From: Neoroseomonas marina
GTDB lineage: Bacteria > Pseudomonadota > Alphaproteobacteria > Acetobacterales > Acetobacteraceae
Assembly: GCF_012927745.1 (NCBI RefSeq)
Contig: NZ_JABBKX010000003.1
Location: forward strand, 496,001-560,000
Direction of reading: 5' to 3'
Length of the DNA: 64,000 nt
Shown one piece after another: positions 18,901-28,518 of the stretch; the stretch's first letter is position 1, and each line of letters starts with the position of its first letter. The notes under the pieces are model-generated. The model was not told the DNA's origin and did no database searches. It saw only the letters and a program-made list of their open reading frames with translations. The translations under genes were made by a program, and so were the position numbers.

Positions 18901-19046
18901 GGCCGATGGCGATCGCGATGATCGGCGGGCTGACGCTGGCGACGCTCGCGACGCTTCTTGTGGTGCCGGCGCTCTATGCCCTCGCCTTGCCGTGGCGGCG
19001 GGCGGTCGGGGCCGGTGGGCTGGCGGTCCTCGTCCCGGCGGAGTGA
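15975..19046 (+). CDS. RND family efflux transporter permease (AcrB/MexB-like superfamily)
   Basis: A 1023-residue inner-membrane proton-driven pump. It has the family's duplicated architecture: TM1 near residue 12, a large periplasmic loop, TM2-6 at about 335-475, then a second repeat with TM7 near 530 and TM8-12 at about 855-1010. The proton-relay Asp pair is in GLLVDDAIIAIEAMVVK (near residue 400). Sequence features (EDPGFTIKVMVVTAQWPGAT) match the branch often annotated as hydrophobe/amphiphile or multidrug efflux with lipoprotein adaptors. It starts 12 bp after the adaptor stop. Substrates are unknown. Confidence 0.93.
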   Translation: MGFNLSDWGVRNGALTLFLIVMLGAAGAMAYLRLGRAEDPGFTIKVMVVTAQWPGATAEEMQRHVADPIESRLQDLPWLDRVETFTRPGQAAMTVVLRDTTPPREVQNLWYQVRKKVGDMRHMLPAGVIGPFFDDEYSDVWSAIYAVTGADNAELVRQAEALRARLLRVPGVDKVRIFGEQPQRIHVEVAHARLASLGLQPQAILDALARHNPVTPAGVVEGSATRLHLRVDGGFDGLAAVREVPVAANGRSLRLGDIAEVTRGFADPASSGIRQGGENAVLLAVAKQPGVNVLTLGQDLAAAMEAQRRVIPMGITVTQIVDQAHVVQESIAEFLMKFVAALGVVMLVSFLSLGFRAGIIVALSVPLTLAIVFLVMLATGMELERVTLGALILSLGLLVDDAIIAIEAMVVKLEEGWSRAKAATFAWTSTAGPMLSGTLVTVAGFLPVGFARSTAGEYAGGIFWVVGIALVASWLVAVLFTPWLGVKLLPSPKPGSHHDAYDGRGYRALRRLVGWAVDHRVAVISATLLVLVAGFAAMGQVRKQFFPTSARLELLVDINLRQGAGYAATLDAAQRIEQAIEGDPDARLVTTYLGQGSPRFFLALNPDLPNEAFAKIIVQARDVPARERLRDRLNALVADGLVPEARVRVSRLDFGPPVGFPVQFRIHGDDPAALRRAGEDVMAVMRATPGTRDVQLHWGERAPALRLELDRARVAELGLSPAQVASSLQLLLTGVTATQHREGNRLVDVVLRAPAAERLTTETLADLSLATPSGPVPLSQVARLLPEAEEPILYRRNREAYLTVRADVAPGLQGPDVSAAVRARLDPVIASLPVGLRIEAGGAAEESGKANAALFALFPVMIAVMLVLLMVQLRHFGRVALVLATAPLGIPGAAFALLALGAPFGFVALLGVIALAGMVMRNTQILVDQVRQDLEAGLDLRAAIVESTVRRTRPVLLTALAAVLAFIPLTLSVFWGPMAIAMIGGLTLATLATLLVVPALYALALPWRRAVGAGGLAVLVPAE

Positions 19047-19135
19047 TCGCTCCACCCTGCTGACGGCAGCGGAATCCGTGGTGTAGCCTTCTCGGCAAAG
19101 CGGCCCCCGGGGCTGCGCAGGGAGGGGAATACGCC

Positions 19136-20764
<1,629 letters not shown>

Positions 20765-20788
20765 CGCCGCGCGGCCGGTTCGGCATCC

Positions 20789-21619
20789 TCAGGTGAACAG
20801 CTTCCAGAACATCCGGAGGCTGGTCACCGCGAGAAACACCGCGAAGGCGCGCTTCAGCCACAGCGGCGGGATGGTGTGCGCAAGGTGCACGCCCCACGGC
20901 GTTGCCAGGATCGAGGTCGGCGCGATCAGCGCGAAGCCGACCAGATTCACGTAGCCGATCGAATAGGGCGGCCGCAGCGGGTCCGACCAGCCGCCCCAGA
21001 TGAAGCCGATCGTTGCCGGGATCGAGATGATCAGCCCGAAGGCCGAGGCGGTCGCGACCGCGCTGCGGATCGGCGCGCCGCACATCGACAGGATCGGCAC
21101 GCCGAGCGTCCCGCCGCCGATCCCCATCATGGCGCTGACCGACCCGATGCCGAGGCCCAGCGCCTGCCGGGGCGGCCCCTCCGGCACGGTGTCGGTGATT
21201 TTGAACTCGACGCCGGTGAAGCCCATGTTCAGCGCCACCATCAGCGCCACCACGGCGAAGACCGCCGTCAGCCCCTCCCCCTTCACATAGACCGCGAGGA
21301 AGGTGCCGAGCGCCACGCCGGCCAGCATGGATGGCCAGATGGACCGCAGCAGCGCCACGTCCATCGCCCCCTTCGCGTAGTGCTTGCGCGCCGACTGGAT
21401 CGAGGTCGGGATGATGGTCGCGAGCGAGGTCGCGACCGCGATCTTCATCTGGACGCTCTCCGGGATGCCGAAGAGCGGGAAGACGTTGAACAGCAGCGGC
21501 ACAATGACGATGCCGCCGCCGACGCCGAGCAGCCCCGCCAGCGTGCCCGACACGAGCCCCGTTGCCGCCATCGCGGCCGCGAGGGCGAAAAGCCAAACGG
21601 GATCGTTGAGGTGTTCCAT
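20789..21619 (-). CDS. TauE/SafE family anion exporter
   Basis: A 276-residue polytopic membrane protein of the TauE/SafE (sulfite exporter) family with about eight helices. The two family repeats are seen as LLGVGGGIVIVPLLFNVFPL near residue 29 and MMGIGGGTLGVPILSMCGAP near residue 155. Members export sulfite, sulfoacetate or other anions; the substrate here is not defined. ATG 21619 is preferred over an upstream ATG at 21676. It is divergent from a second member of the same superfamily at 21693. Confidence 0.9.
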   Translation of the reverse strand: MEHLNDPVWLFALAAAMAATGLVSGTLAGLLGVGGGIVIVPLLFNVFPLFGIPESVQMKIAVATSLATIIPTSIQSARKHYAKGAMDVALLRSIWPSMLAGVALGTFLAVYVKGEGLTAVFAVVALMVALNMGFTGVEFKITDTVPEGPPRQALGLGIGSVSAMMGIGGGTLGVPILSMCGAPIRSAVATASAFGLIISIPATIGFIWGGWSDPLRPPYSIGYVNLVGFALIAPTSILATPWGVHLAHTIPPLWLKRAFAVFLAVTSLRMFWKLFT

Positions 21620-21692
21620 GGTCCGATGGTCCGGGATGGGCGGGAATGAGGAGACGTGGCATACACGCTGACCCATCCAGCGTCACCCCGCC

Positions 21693-22454
21693 TTGCCCTT
21701 CGTCACCGACCCCTGGTTCTACGCCCTCGCCATACCTGCCGTGCTCCTGACGGGCATCAGCAAGGGGGGCTTCGCCTCGGGCGCGGGAAACCTGCTGGTG
21801 CCGCTCATGGCCCTGACGGTGCCGGCACCGGTCGCGGCGGGCATCGCCCTGCCGCTGCTCTGCGCCATGGACATCTCGGGCGTGAAGGCGTGGTGGGGCA
21901 AATGGGACCACCGCGAGATGCGCGTGCTGATCCCCGGCGCGCTCGCCGGCATCCTCATCGGCGCCCTGACCTTCCGGTTCATGTCCGACCGGGCGATCCT
22001 GTCCATGGTGGGGGTGACCACCCTTCTGTTCCTCGGGCGCACGCTCTGGCTGTCGCGCCACCGCCTGCCGCCGCCGGCCGCGCCCCACGACCCGGTGAAG
22101 GGCGGGCTCTGCGCCGCGGCCTCCGGCTTCACCAGCACCATCGCCCATGCGGGGTCGCCGCCGCTCGCGATCTACCTCTATCCTCGCCGGCTCGATCGGC
22201 AGGTGATGGCGGCGACGACCGTCGTCTTCTTCGGGGTGATGAACTACGTGAAGCTCATCCCCTACTTCTTCCTCGGCAACCTCTCGCCCGGGAACCTCGC
22301 GACCAGCGCGGTGCTTCTCCCGCTCGCGCCCGTCGGCGTCTATCTTGGCATCTGGATGCAGAAGCACGTCCCCGACACGGTCTTCTACCGCGTGCTCTAC
22401 GGGCTGCTGGCCGTGACGGGCGTGAAGCTGACCTGGGACGGAGTGTTCGGATGA
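21693..22454 (+). CDS. TauE/SafE family anion exporter (second)
   Basis: A 253-residue member of the TauE/SafE family from a different branch than its neighbour: the first repeat is ISKGGFASGAGNLLVPLMAL, the second GFTSTIAHAGSPPLAIYLYP. It appears to start with TTG at 21693, as no ATG or GTG is nearby in frame. The stop overlaps the ATG of the racemase gene (ATGA), so both are in one operon. Divergent promoters must lie within the 73 bp to the other exporter gene. Confidence 0.87.
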   Translation: MPFVTDPWFYALAIPAVLLTGISKGGFASGAGNLLVPLMALTVPAPVAAGIALPLLCAMDISGVKAWWGKWDHREMRVLIPGALAGILIGALTFRFMSDRAILSMVGVTTLLFLGRTLWLSRHRLPPPAAPHDPVKGGLCAAASGFTSTIAHAGSPPLAIYLYPRRLDRQVMAATTVVFFGVMNYVKLIPYFFLGNLSPGNLATSAVLLPLAPVGVYLGIWMQKHVPDTVFYRVLYGLLAVTGVKLTWDGVFG

Positions 22455-23158
22455 GCGAAGCGCGGATCCTCGGCGTGCTGGGCGGCATGGGGCCGCTCGC
22501 CGGGGCCACCTTCATGCAGCGCCTGACGCTGCTCACACCCGCATCGCGGGACCAGGATCACATCCCCTCGATCCTGTGGTCCGACCCGCGGGTACCCGAC
22601 CGCACGGCCGCACGCATCGCCGGCGGCGAGGACCCCCTGCCCTGGCTGATGCGCGGTCTCCGGGGCCTCGAGGCCGCCGGCTGCGGCGCAATCGCCATCC
22701 CCTGCAACACGGCCCATGGCTGGTTCGAGCCCATGCAGGAAGCGACCCGCCTGCCGATCCTGCACATCGTCCACGCCGCGGCGGACGAGCTCCTGCGCCT
22801 TGGCCTGACCGGCGGCACGGTCGGGCTGATGGCGACCAAGGGGACGCTGGCGATGCGGCTGTATCAGCCACGGCTCGAGGCGCGCGGCTTCGACTGCCTG
22901 GTCCCGACCGAGGAGGAGATGGACCGCATCGTCATGCCCTCCATCGACCTCGTGAAGGCGAACCGGATCTCGGAATCCTACGCCCCGCTCGCCGAGATCG
23001 CGCGCCGGCTGATCGCGCGCGGCGCCAAGGCCGTGGTGCTGGGCTGCACCGAGATCCCGCTCGGCATCGCGGCGGGGCCTGCGCTGCCCTTCCCCGTCGC
23101 CGACACCATCGACGCGCTGGCGCGCGCCTCGATCGCCTGGGCGAAGCCGGCGGCCTGA
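22451..23158 (+). CDS. Aspartate/glutamate racemase family protein
   Basis: A 235-residue PLP-independent racemase of the Asp/Glu racemase superfamily. The N-terminal ILGVLGGMGPLAGATFMQRL is typical of aspartate racemase. The two catalytic Cys residues are in AIPCNTAHGW and VVLGCTEIPLG. It interconverts D- and L-amino acids (probably aspartate or a related acid) in the cytoplasm. It is translationally coupled to the upstream TauE/SafE exporter, which may move a related anion, though that is only a guess. Confidence 0.9.
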   Translation: MSEARILGVLGGMGPLAGATFMQRLTLLTPASRDQDHIPSILWSDPRVPDRTAARIAGGEDPLPWLMRGLRGLEAAGCGAIAIPCNTAHGWFEPMQEATRLPILHIVHAAADELLRLGLTGGTVGLMATKGTLAMRLYQPRLEARGFDCLVPTEEEMDRIVMPSIDLVKANRISESYAPLAEIARRLIARGAKAVVLGCTEIPLGIAAGPALPFPVADTIDALARASIAWAKPAA

Positions 23159-23164
23159 CGGCGC

Positions 23165-23509
23165 TCACCGCCCGATGCGGGCGGCGTGTTCCATTTCGCG
23201 CTGCAGGAAGAAGTTCAACACGGTGCGCAGCGCGGCGATGGCGGCGAGCTTGCCGATCTCGTCCCAGCCGGGCGCGATGGCGGTGCGCAGGATGTCGGCC
23301 GCGAGCGCGAATTCGAGCGCGAGCATCAGCCACCGCGCGAGCCGCAGCCGCACCGCGTCGCCCATCGGCGTCGCCTCGCCGTCACCGGTGAGGAAGGCGC
23401 GCAGGAAGCCGAGCACCGCCTGGGCGACAGCCAGGGCGACGACGAGGACCGCCGCGGCCTCCACCGCCACGGCGACCCATTCGGTCGATTGCTTGATCAC
23501 GTCATGCAT
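23165..23509 (-). CDS. DUF1622-like membrane protein
   Basis: A 114-residue membrane protein resembling the DUF1622 family. A hydrophobic helix (VAVEAAAVLVVALAVAQAVL) is followed by the charged RLRLARWLMLALEFALAADI and the ending LNFFLQREMEHAARIGR, a pattern characteristic of that family. Function unknown. It converges on the racemase gene with a 6-bp gap. ATG 23509 is chosen; the open frame further upstream is not protein-like. Confidence 0.8.
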   Translation of the reverse strand: MHDVIKQSTEWVAVAVEAAAVLVVALAVAQAVLGFLRAFLTGDGEATPMGDAVRLRLARWLMLALEFALAADILRTAIAPGWDEIGKLAAIAALRTVLNFFLQREMEHAARIGR

Positions 23510-23706
23510 GCGGCCAGGCCAGGGTCCCTTTGCCACGGCCGGCGCCTGCGACACCGCGACCGGGCCACCCCGGACGGCGTCCGACAAGGGTAGCCAGGCG
23601 GGCGTGAAGGCCGGCGCCGGACCCGGGACGCGCCGCGCGGCGCGGCGCGGTCCGGGACGGACGCTAGGACAGCCGCTGCGCTTCGACCACCATGGGCGCG
23701 CCTCGG

Positions 23707-24378
23707 CTACATGTTCTGACGCGTGATGAACGCCATGGCGACGGTATCGCGGAAGGCCGCCCGGTCGATCGCCTTCATGAAGGCCGCGCCGGTATGGGCG
23801 TTGAGGATGTTCATGCCGACATGCGGCAACGTGATGAGCGGCCCGATGTGGCGGCCCGGCGCGCGGCTCACCGGATCCCAGTTGACGCGGAAGTTCACGC
23901 CCTTCCGGAACCGCTGCGCCTCCCGGTTGTGCGCGAGGGCCCGACCCGCCGGCGGCGCGTTGTAGGTGATGAAGGGCATGTCGCACATCACGCCGACGAC
24001 CTGCGCGAGAAAGCCGCCCAGGGAATGCCCCGTGACCATGATGAAGGCACGCGGATAGGCCGCCTGCATGCTGCGCGCGTATTCGATGCAGTCATGCGCG
24101 CGGTCGACCTCGGTGTTCATGCCGATCTGGACGTCGTCGACCTTCCAGTCCTTGGCACCCTTGGATCCGCGGAAGCTCAGGATGTACTGGTCGGCACCGC
24201 CGCTGAAGCGGTAGAAGCCGGCAGAACCGCCGCCGGCATCGCCGTCCTTGTGCCAGCCGAGGCGATCGTCGTTCTTCGGGTCGAAGAACCCGCCGAGCTG
24301 AACGCCGCCCTCGAAATCGTTGTTCTTATAGATAGCCTTGGCGGCCTCGGCCGTGTGCTTGACGGTGATGTACGCCAT
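23707..24378 (-). CDS. Lipase-like protein (class 3 lipase fold)
   Basis: A 223-residue protein with a class 3 lipase-like hydrolase core: FSGGADQYILSFRGSKGAKD (oxyanion strand), the nucleophile elbow MVTGHSLGGFLAQVV with the catalytic Ser, and a C-terminal region with PHVGMNILNAHTG that offers the catalytic His. There is no signal peptide, so it may act intracellularly or be exported by another route. Substrate unknown. A near-perfect regulatory palindrome lies about 84-103 bp upstream of its ATG. Confidence 0.8.
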   Translation of the reverse strand: MAYITVKHTAEAAKAIYKNNDFEGGVQLGGFFDPKNDDRLGWHKDGDAGGGSAGFYRFSGGADQYILSFRGSKGAKDWKVDDVQIGMNTEVDRAHDCIEYARSMQAAYPRAFIMVTGHSLGGFLAQVVGVMCDMPFITYNAPPAGRALAHNREAQRFRKGVNFRVNWDPVSRAPGRHIGPLITLPHVGMNILNAHTGAAFMKAIDRAAFRDTVAMAFITRQNM

Positions 24379-24461
24379 GTCGCCTGTCTCCGATCCGATG
24401 CAGCCAGCCTCGCGCAAGGCTATGTTGCGGCAGCGAATCCGTCGAGGTGTCGACAGGCTGG

Positions 24462-24481
24462 GGTGTGAACTGGTTCACACC
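24462..24481. promoter_or_regulatory. Perfect 20-bp palindrome with a CRP-like core
   Basis: Two perfect 9-bp arms (GGTGTGAAC and GTTCACACC) flank a two-base centre. The inner part reads TGTGA-N6-TCACA, identical to the core of the CRP consensus. The tiny spacer argues against a terminator hairpin and for a dimeric regulator site upstream of the lipase-like gene. Which regulator binds is unknown; the Crp/Fnr protein in this window has FNR-type features. Confidence 0.6.
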
Positions 24482-24486
24482 GCGTG

Positions 24487-24506
24487 ACGGCGCCGAAGAG
24501 CGCCGT
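24487..24506 (-). terminator. Hairpin after small hypothetical gene
   Basis: A perfect 7-bp stem (ACGGCGC paired with GCGCCGT) with a 6-base loop lies just past the stop of the gene at 24512-24751 in its direction of transcription. No T-tract follows, so terminator function is tentative. Confidence 0.35.
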
Positions 24507-24511
24507 TGGCG

Positions 24512-24751
24512 TCAATCGCAGAGGCAGCCGTCGGTCGGCCCGGTCTCACCGCGCACGATATGGTGATCGATCCATTCGGCCACCAGCCGCCGCGCCTCGT
24601 TCACCGAGGATTCCGGATGATGGATCCGATAGAGCGCCGTGCAGGCGCCGAAGGCGCTGAAGTCGCCCGACCCCTGCTCCCGCAGTTCCCGGTAGGCCGT
24701 CACCACCGCCCGTTCGCACCGCCGGGCGATGTGGCTGAAGTCGCGGCCCAT
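24512..24751 (-). CDS. Small hypothetical protein
   Basis: A 79-residue, probably cytoplasmic, helical protein with no recognised domain (starts MGRDFSHIARRCERAVVTAY, ends GETGPTDGCLCD). It has four Cys residues, two of them as CLC at the extreme C-terminus. GGAGGG is six bases before the ATG at 24751. It stands between two minus-strand genes with gaps of over 130 bp on each side, so it is likely its own transcription unit. Confidence 0.6.
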   Translation of the reverse strand: MGRDFSHIARRCERAVVTAYRELREQGSGDFSAFGACTALYRIHHPESSVNEARRLVAEWIDHHIVRGETGPTDGCLCD

Positions 24752-24883
24752 GGCCAACCCTCCGACACATCAGTTGCGAATCACTCGCAACACTTGACCA
24801 GAGTAGCGACACCTGAACGCGCGTTCAAGTGACGGGGCCGTCATGGAGCCCCGCCCCGCGCAATGCCGGCCTGCGCTGCGGGA

Positions 24884-25957
24884 TCAGCCCGCCGCGACGG
24901 CCTCCGCGATCGCCTTGCCGACATCCACCGTGCCCGCCTGGCCGCCCATGTCGCGGGTGCGGGGCCCGCCTTCGGCCAGCAGCCGCTCGATGGTGGCGAC
25001 GATGCAGTCCGCCGCCTCCTTCTCGCCGAGGTGCTCGAGCATCATCGCCCCGGACCAGATCTGGCCGATCGGGTTCGCGATCCACTTGCCCGCGATGTCC
25101 GGCGCCGAGCCGTGCACCGGCTCGAACATCGAGGGGAAGGTCTTCTCCGGGTTGATGTTGGCGGAGGCCGCGATGCCGATCGACCCGGCCACCGCCGGCC
25201 CGAGGTCCGACAGGATGTCCCCGAACAGGTTCGATCCCACCACCACGTCGAACCAGTCCGGGTGCTGCACGAAGTGCGCGCACAGAATATCGATGTGGAA
25301 CTGGTCGGTCGTCACGCCCGGGTAGTTCTTCGCCATCTCGGCGAAGCGCTCATCCCAGTAGGGCATGGTGAAGGTGATGCCGTTCGACTTGGTGGCAGAC
25401 GTCACCTTCTTGCGCTTGCGCGTCATCGCCAGTTCGAAGGCATACCTGATCACCCGGTCACAGCCGATGCGCGTCATCACAGTCTGCTGGGAGACGAATT
25501 CGCGATCCGTGCCGGGGAACATCCGACCGCCGATGGAGGAGTATTCGCCCTCGGTGTTCTCGCGCACCACGTAGAAGTCGATGTCCTCGGGCCCGCGGTT
25601 GGCGAGCGGGGTCTTCGAACCCGGCAGCAGCTTGCAGGGGCGCAGGTTCACATACTGGTCGAACTGCCGGCGGATCGGGATCAGCAGGCCCCACAGCGAG
25701 ACGTGGTCCGGGACGCCGGGCCAGCCCACCGCGCCGAGGAAGATGGAGTCGCTGTCGCGCAGCCGGTCCATGCCGTCATCCGGCATCATCTTGCCGGTCT
25801 GCGCATAGGTCTCGCAGGACCAGTCGTAGTGGACCAGGTCCAGGTCGAAGCCGAAGCGGCGGGCGGCGGCGTCGAGCACGCGCAGCCCCTCGGGCGTGGT
25901 CTCCTTGCCGATCCCGTCGCCCGGAATCACCGCGATCCTGTGCTTGCGCGCCGCCAT
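24884..25957 (-). CDS. ttuC: Tartrate dehydrogenase (isopropylmalate-dehydrogenase family)
   Basis: A 357-residue member of the beta-decarboxylating dehydrogenase family, best matching tartrate dehydrogenase/decarboxylase, an NAD- and metal-dependent enzyme acting on tartrate and D-malate. Visible motifs are IAVIPGDGIGKETTPEGLRV, substrate loop YVVRENTEGEYSSIGG, and the metal/NAD region SNLFGDILSDLGPAVAGSIG plus FEPVHGSAPDIAGK. ATG 25957 has AAGGAAA six bases upstream. It is monocistronic; no tartrate transporter or GntR/LysR regulator is adjacent. D-malate dehydrogenase (DmlA) is the main alternative. Confidence 0.85.
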   Translation of the reverse strand: MAARKHRIAVIPGDGIGKETTPEGLRVLDAAARRFGFDLDLVHYDWSCETYAQTGKMMPDDGMDRLRDSDSIFLGAVGWPGVPDHVSLWGLLIPIRRQFDQYVNLRPCKLLPGSKTPLANRGPEDIDFYVVRENTEGEYSSIGGRMFPGTDREFVSQQTVMTRIGCDRVIRYAFELAMTRKRKKVTSATKSNGITFTMPYWDERFAEMAKNYPGVTTDQFHIDILCAHFVQHPDWFDVVVGSNLFGDILSDLGPAVAGSIGIAASANINPEKTFPSMFEPVHGSAPDIAGKWIANPIGQIWSGAMMLEHLGEKEAADCIVATIERLLAEGGPRTRDMGGQAGTVDVGKAIAEAVAAG

Positions 25958-26305
25958 GGCCGTTTCCTTCGAGTCGTTGGCTGAGGCGGAGGGTGGCGGC
26001 GGGACGGCCCGCACACAATCCCCGCGGCAACGCCGGCGGCACCGACGAGGCCTGAATCATGTCGTGGCACAGCCGGTCCGCATCTCCATTCTTGCGGGCA
26101 GGTGGCGATCCTGTGCGCGCCGTCACGGAACGGGAGGCGAGACACGGCCATCTGGCGTGGTAAATCAGCGGCACCGACCGTGGGGCCCTCGATCCACCTC
26201 GACTTCAAGGCTTTGGGCGGCACCACAACGCGGAAAGCTGCGCGCGCTTCGTCATGGTGGCGGTCCTCTGTCCGCGATCCCACCCGACCGAGGAGGAGAC
26301 GTTTG
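25958..26305. other. Non-coding gap of about 350 bp
   Basis: The region between the divergent ttuC-like gene and the small lipoprotein gene has no convincing gene, RNA or repeat. Its frames are open only because of GC bias. It should hold the two divergent promoters, but none matches consensus clearly. Confidence 0.5.
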
Positions 26306-26665
26306 ATGTCACGATCCCTGGGCGTCCTCCTCGCTCTCGTCCTGGCGCTCACGGCCTGTTCCGAGGACTTCACCGAGGCCAAGCCCGCGAATGGCGGCAA
26401 CGAGCGCACGCTGAGCCGCACCGAGCTGCGCTGGTGCATGTTCAACGACATCCGGATCGAGGCGGCGCGCCCCGACATGCGCGGCGCCAAGCAGGGCCAG
26501 GTGCAGGCCTTCAACGCCGCGGTCACCGAATGGAACGCCGCGTGCCGCGCCTACCGTTACAGCCGCGGCGACCGCGAGGCGGTCCAGCGCCAGATCGAGG
26601 CCCGGCGCCAGCAGCTCGAGACCGAGGGCAAGGCGCGCTTCTCGGTGCGCGAGGCCGGCGGATAG
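26306..26665 (+). CDS. Small predicted lipoprotein
   Basis: A 119-residue protein with a lipoprotein signal (LLALVLALTACSED, lipobox LTAC, Cys18). The mature part is helical and charged (ELRWCMFNDIRIEAARPDMR, then DREAVQRQIEARRQQLETEG), suggesting a coiled-coil segment at the C-terminus. No family recognised. AGGAGGAG lies seven bases before the ATG at 26306. It converges on the next gene with a 10-bp gap. Confidence 0.75.
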   Translation: MSRSLGVLLALVLALTACSEDFTEAKPANGGNERTLSRTELRWCMFNDIRIEAARPDMRGAKQGQVQAFNAAVTEWNAACRAYRYSRGDREAVQRQIEARRQQLETEGKARFSVREAGG

Positions 26666-26675
26666 GCGCTCGCGC

Positions 26676-27299
26676 TCAGGGCGGCAGGTAGGTCCAGACC
26701 GCCACCGCGCCCACCCATGTTCCGTCCGTCCCCGTCCGGCAGGGTGCGACGGCCTGGCCCCACGTCCCGTAGGTGGTCGTCACCTCCCCCACGAAGTCGA
26801 AGCGATGGAGGAAGGGGCGTTCGATGATCCGGCCCGCAGGGTCGTTGCTCTGCGCGAGCCGCTGCAGCCATAGCCAGGAGATCGACAGGCGCGATGGCGC
26901 ATCGGCCGGCGTGCCGGCCGGACGCGCCACCTCCACGCGCACGAAGGGGGACACCGCCCGCTGCATCGGCTCGCCGGCGCTGGTGTAGCCGGTGACGTAG
27001 ACGGTGCTGAGCTGCGCGGTCGAACTGAGCTCGCCATTCGAATCCAGCCGCAGGACGTGGTCGTAGAAGGTCCGCAGCCCCGGCGCGAGGTCGTAGGGCG
27101 GAGACGTCGCGAGCGACAGCGTCCGCGACTGCTCCGCGAGCCGGGCGGTCCGGCCGCCGCAATCCTGGGCGTTGATCCCCTCCACCGTCACGACGGTGAC
27201 ATCGATGTGGTCCCCGGCCGCCTGGGCGGCGGCGGGCAGCGGCACACCCAGGGCGACCGCGAGAGCGAAGGAGCGCAGCGAGCGCGGCAGGGATGACAT
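26676..27299 (-). CDS. Secreted protein of unknown function
   Basis: A 207-residue protein with a signal peptide (LRSFALAVALGVPLPAAAQA). The mature domain is beta-rich and Thr/Val-rich (DHIDVTVVTVEGINAQDCGG, STVYVTGYTSAG) and ends VGAVAVWTYLPP, with two Cys residues likely to form a disulfide. No family recognised. It lies 46 bp downstream of glcE on the same strand, in the position often taken by glcF, but bears no resemblance to an Fe-S protein. Confidence 0.7.
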   Translation of the reverse strand: MSSLPRSLRSFALAVALGVPLPAAAQAAGDHIDVTVVTVEGINAQDCGGRTARLAEQSRTLSLATSPPYDLAPGLRTFYDHVLRLDSNGELSSTAQLSTVYVTGYTSAGEPMQRAVSPFVRVEVARPAGTPADAPSRLSISWLWLQRLAQSNDPAGRIIERPFLHRFDFVGEVTTTYGTWGQAVAPCRTGTDGTWVGAVAVWTYLPP

Positions 27300-27345
27300 G
27301 GGGCTCAGTCTTGCACGCCCAGGTTGCGGTTTGGCACCCCCGGCG

Positions 27346-28518
27346 TCAGGCGCCGGCGCGCATCCGACCCGGATTGAGAATTCCCGCCGGATCCAGCGCG
27401 GCCTTCACCCGCCGCCCGATGGCGGCGAGCGGGGCCGGTTCCTGCGGCAGGACGGCGACGGACTGCCGCAGATCCTCCGGGGCACGGAACAGCGTGCAGG
27501 CGCCACAAGACGCCTCGGCCGCTGCAACCAGCGCGGCATGTGCCGCGGCCGTCGCCGGCGCGGCCACCCAGGCGAGACCCCCGCCCCAGTCGAGCAGGGC
27601 GCGGCCGCCCAGCGCGCCCGCGGCCGCGACCACCGCCGGTCCGGCCGATGGACGGACCGACAGGCGCCAGATCGCCTCCCCCGGCTGGGCGGCGAGCGGC
27701 GTCGCGTCGCGCACGTCGCGCCACAAGGCGCGGCTTGCCTCGCCCTCGATCGTCGTCAGCGCGCCGAAGCCGGCCAGCGTCTCGCGCAGCCGGCCGATGC
27801 GGTAGGTCACGGACGGCGCGAAATCCTCGATCCGCAGCGCCGCGAGCAGCGGTTCCCCCGGCACCAGCGCCGCGCCCGAGACGCCGAAGGGGCTCCCCAG
27901 CCCCGCCGACAGCGCCCGCACGCCGGCCGCTGCATCCGGCACCGCGACCAGCAGCGTCGCCGTCGCCTCCGGTGCGGGCAACACCTTCAGCGTGATCTCC
28001 GTCATCACGCCGAGCGTCCCGTAGGACCCCGCGAGCAGCTTGCAGAGATCGAGACCGGTGACGTTCTTCAGCACCCGCCCGCCCGACCGCAGCACCTCCC
28101 CCGTCCCGTTCACGAAGCGGATGCCGAGGACGTGGTCGCGCATCGCGCCCCAGGTGATGCGCCGCGGCCCCGACAGGTTCGCCGCGACGATGCCGCCCAG
28201 CGTCGCCGGCCGGTCGCTGCCGAAGATCGCGCGCGTGTCGGGTGGCTCGGCAATCAGGTGCTGGCCCTTCTCGGCCAGCGCGGCCTCGATCTGAGGGATC
28301 GGCGTGCCGGCGCGTGCGGACAGCACGAGTTCGGCGGGCCGGTAGAGCGTGATGCCCGAGAGGTTGCGCGTCGAGACGGTGCGCGCGGCCTGCACCGGGC
28401 GCAGCAGGCCGCGCTTCGATCCGTTGCCCTCGATCGCGACCGGCTCGCGCGCGGCATGGGCGGCGGCGATGGCGGCGGCGAGGCCGTCCTCGTCCGCGGG
28501 AGCGATGAGGTCGCTCAT
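27346..28518 (-). CDS. glcE: Glycolate oxidase subunit GlcE (FAD-binding)
   Basis: A 390-residue FAD-binding subunit of glycolate oxidase. The PCMH-type FAD domain is seen in EPVAIEGNGSKRGLLRPVQ, RAIFGSDRPATLGGIVAANL, and GRVLKNVTGLDLCKLLAGSY; the C-terminus RVKAALDPAGILNPGRM is the family ending. With GlcD and GlcF it oxidises glycolate to glyoxylate at the inner membrane. Its ATG overlaps the glcD stop (ATGA). No glcF follows. Confidence 0.92.
   Translation of the reverse strand: MSDLIAPADEDGLAAAIAAAHAAREPVAIEGNGSKRGLLRPVQAARTVSTRNLSGITLYRPAELVLSARAGTPIPQIEAALAEKGQHLIAEPPDTRAIFGSDRPATLGGIVAANLSGPRRITWGAMRDHVLGIRFVNGTGEVLRSGGRVLKNVTGLDLCKLLAGSYGTLGVMTEITLKVLPAPEATATLLVAVPDAAAGVRALSAGLGSPFGVSGAALVPGEPLLAALRIEDFAPSVTYRIGRLRETLAGFGALTTIEGEASRALWRDVRDATPLAAQPGEAIWRLSVRPSAGPAVVAAAGALGGRALLDWGGGLAWVAAPATAAAHAALVAAAEASCGACTLFRAPEDLRQSVAVLPQEPAPLAAIGRRVKAALDPAGILNPGRMRAGA

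Noticed and set aside
16560..19055. Open frame of 831 codons on the minus strand
   Set aside because: It mirrors the RND pump gene; composition is dominated by Arg, Gly and His and lacks any fold signature.
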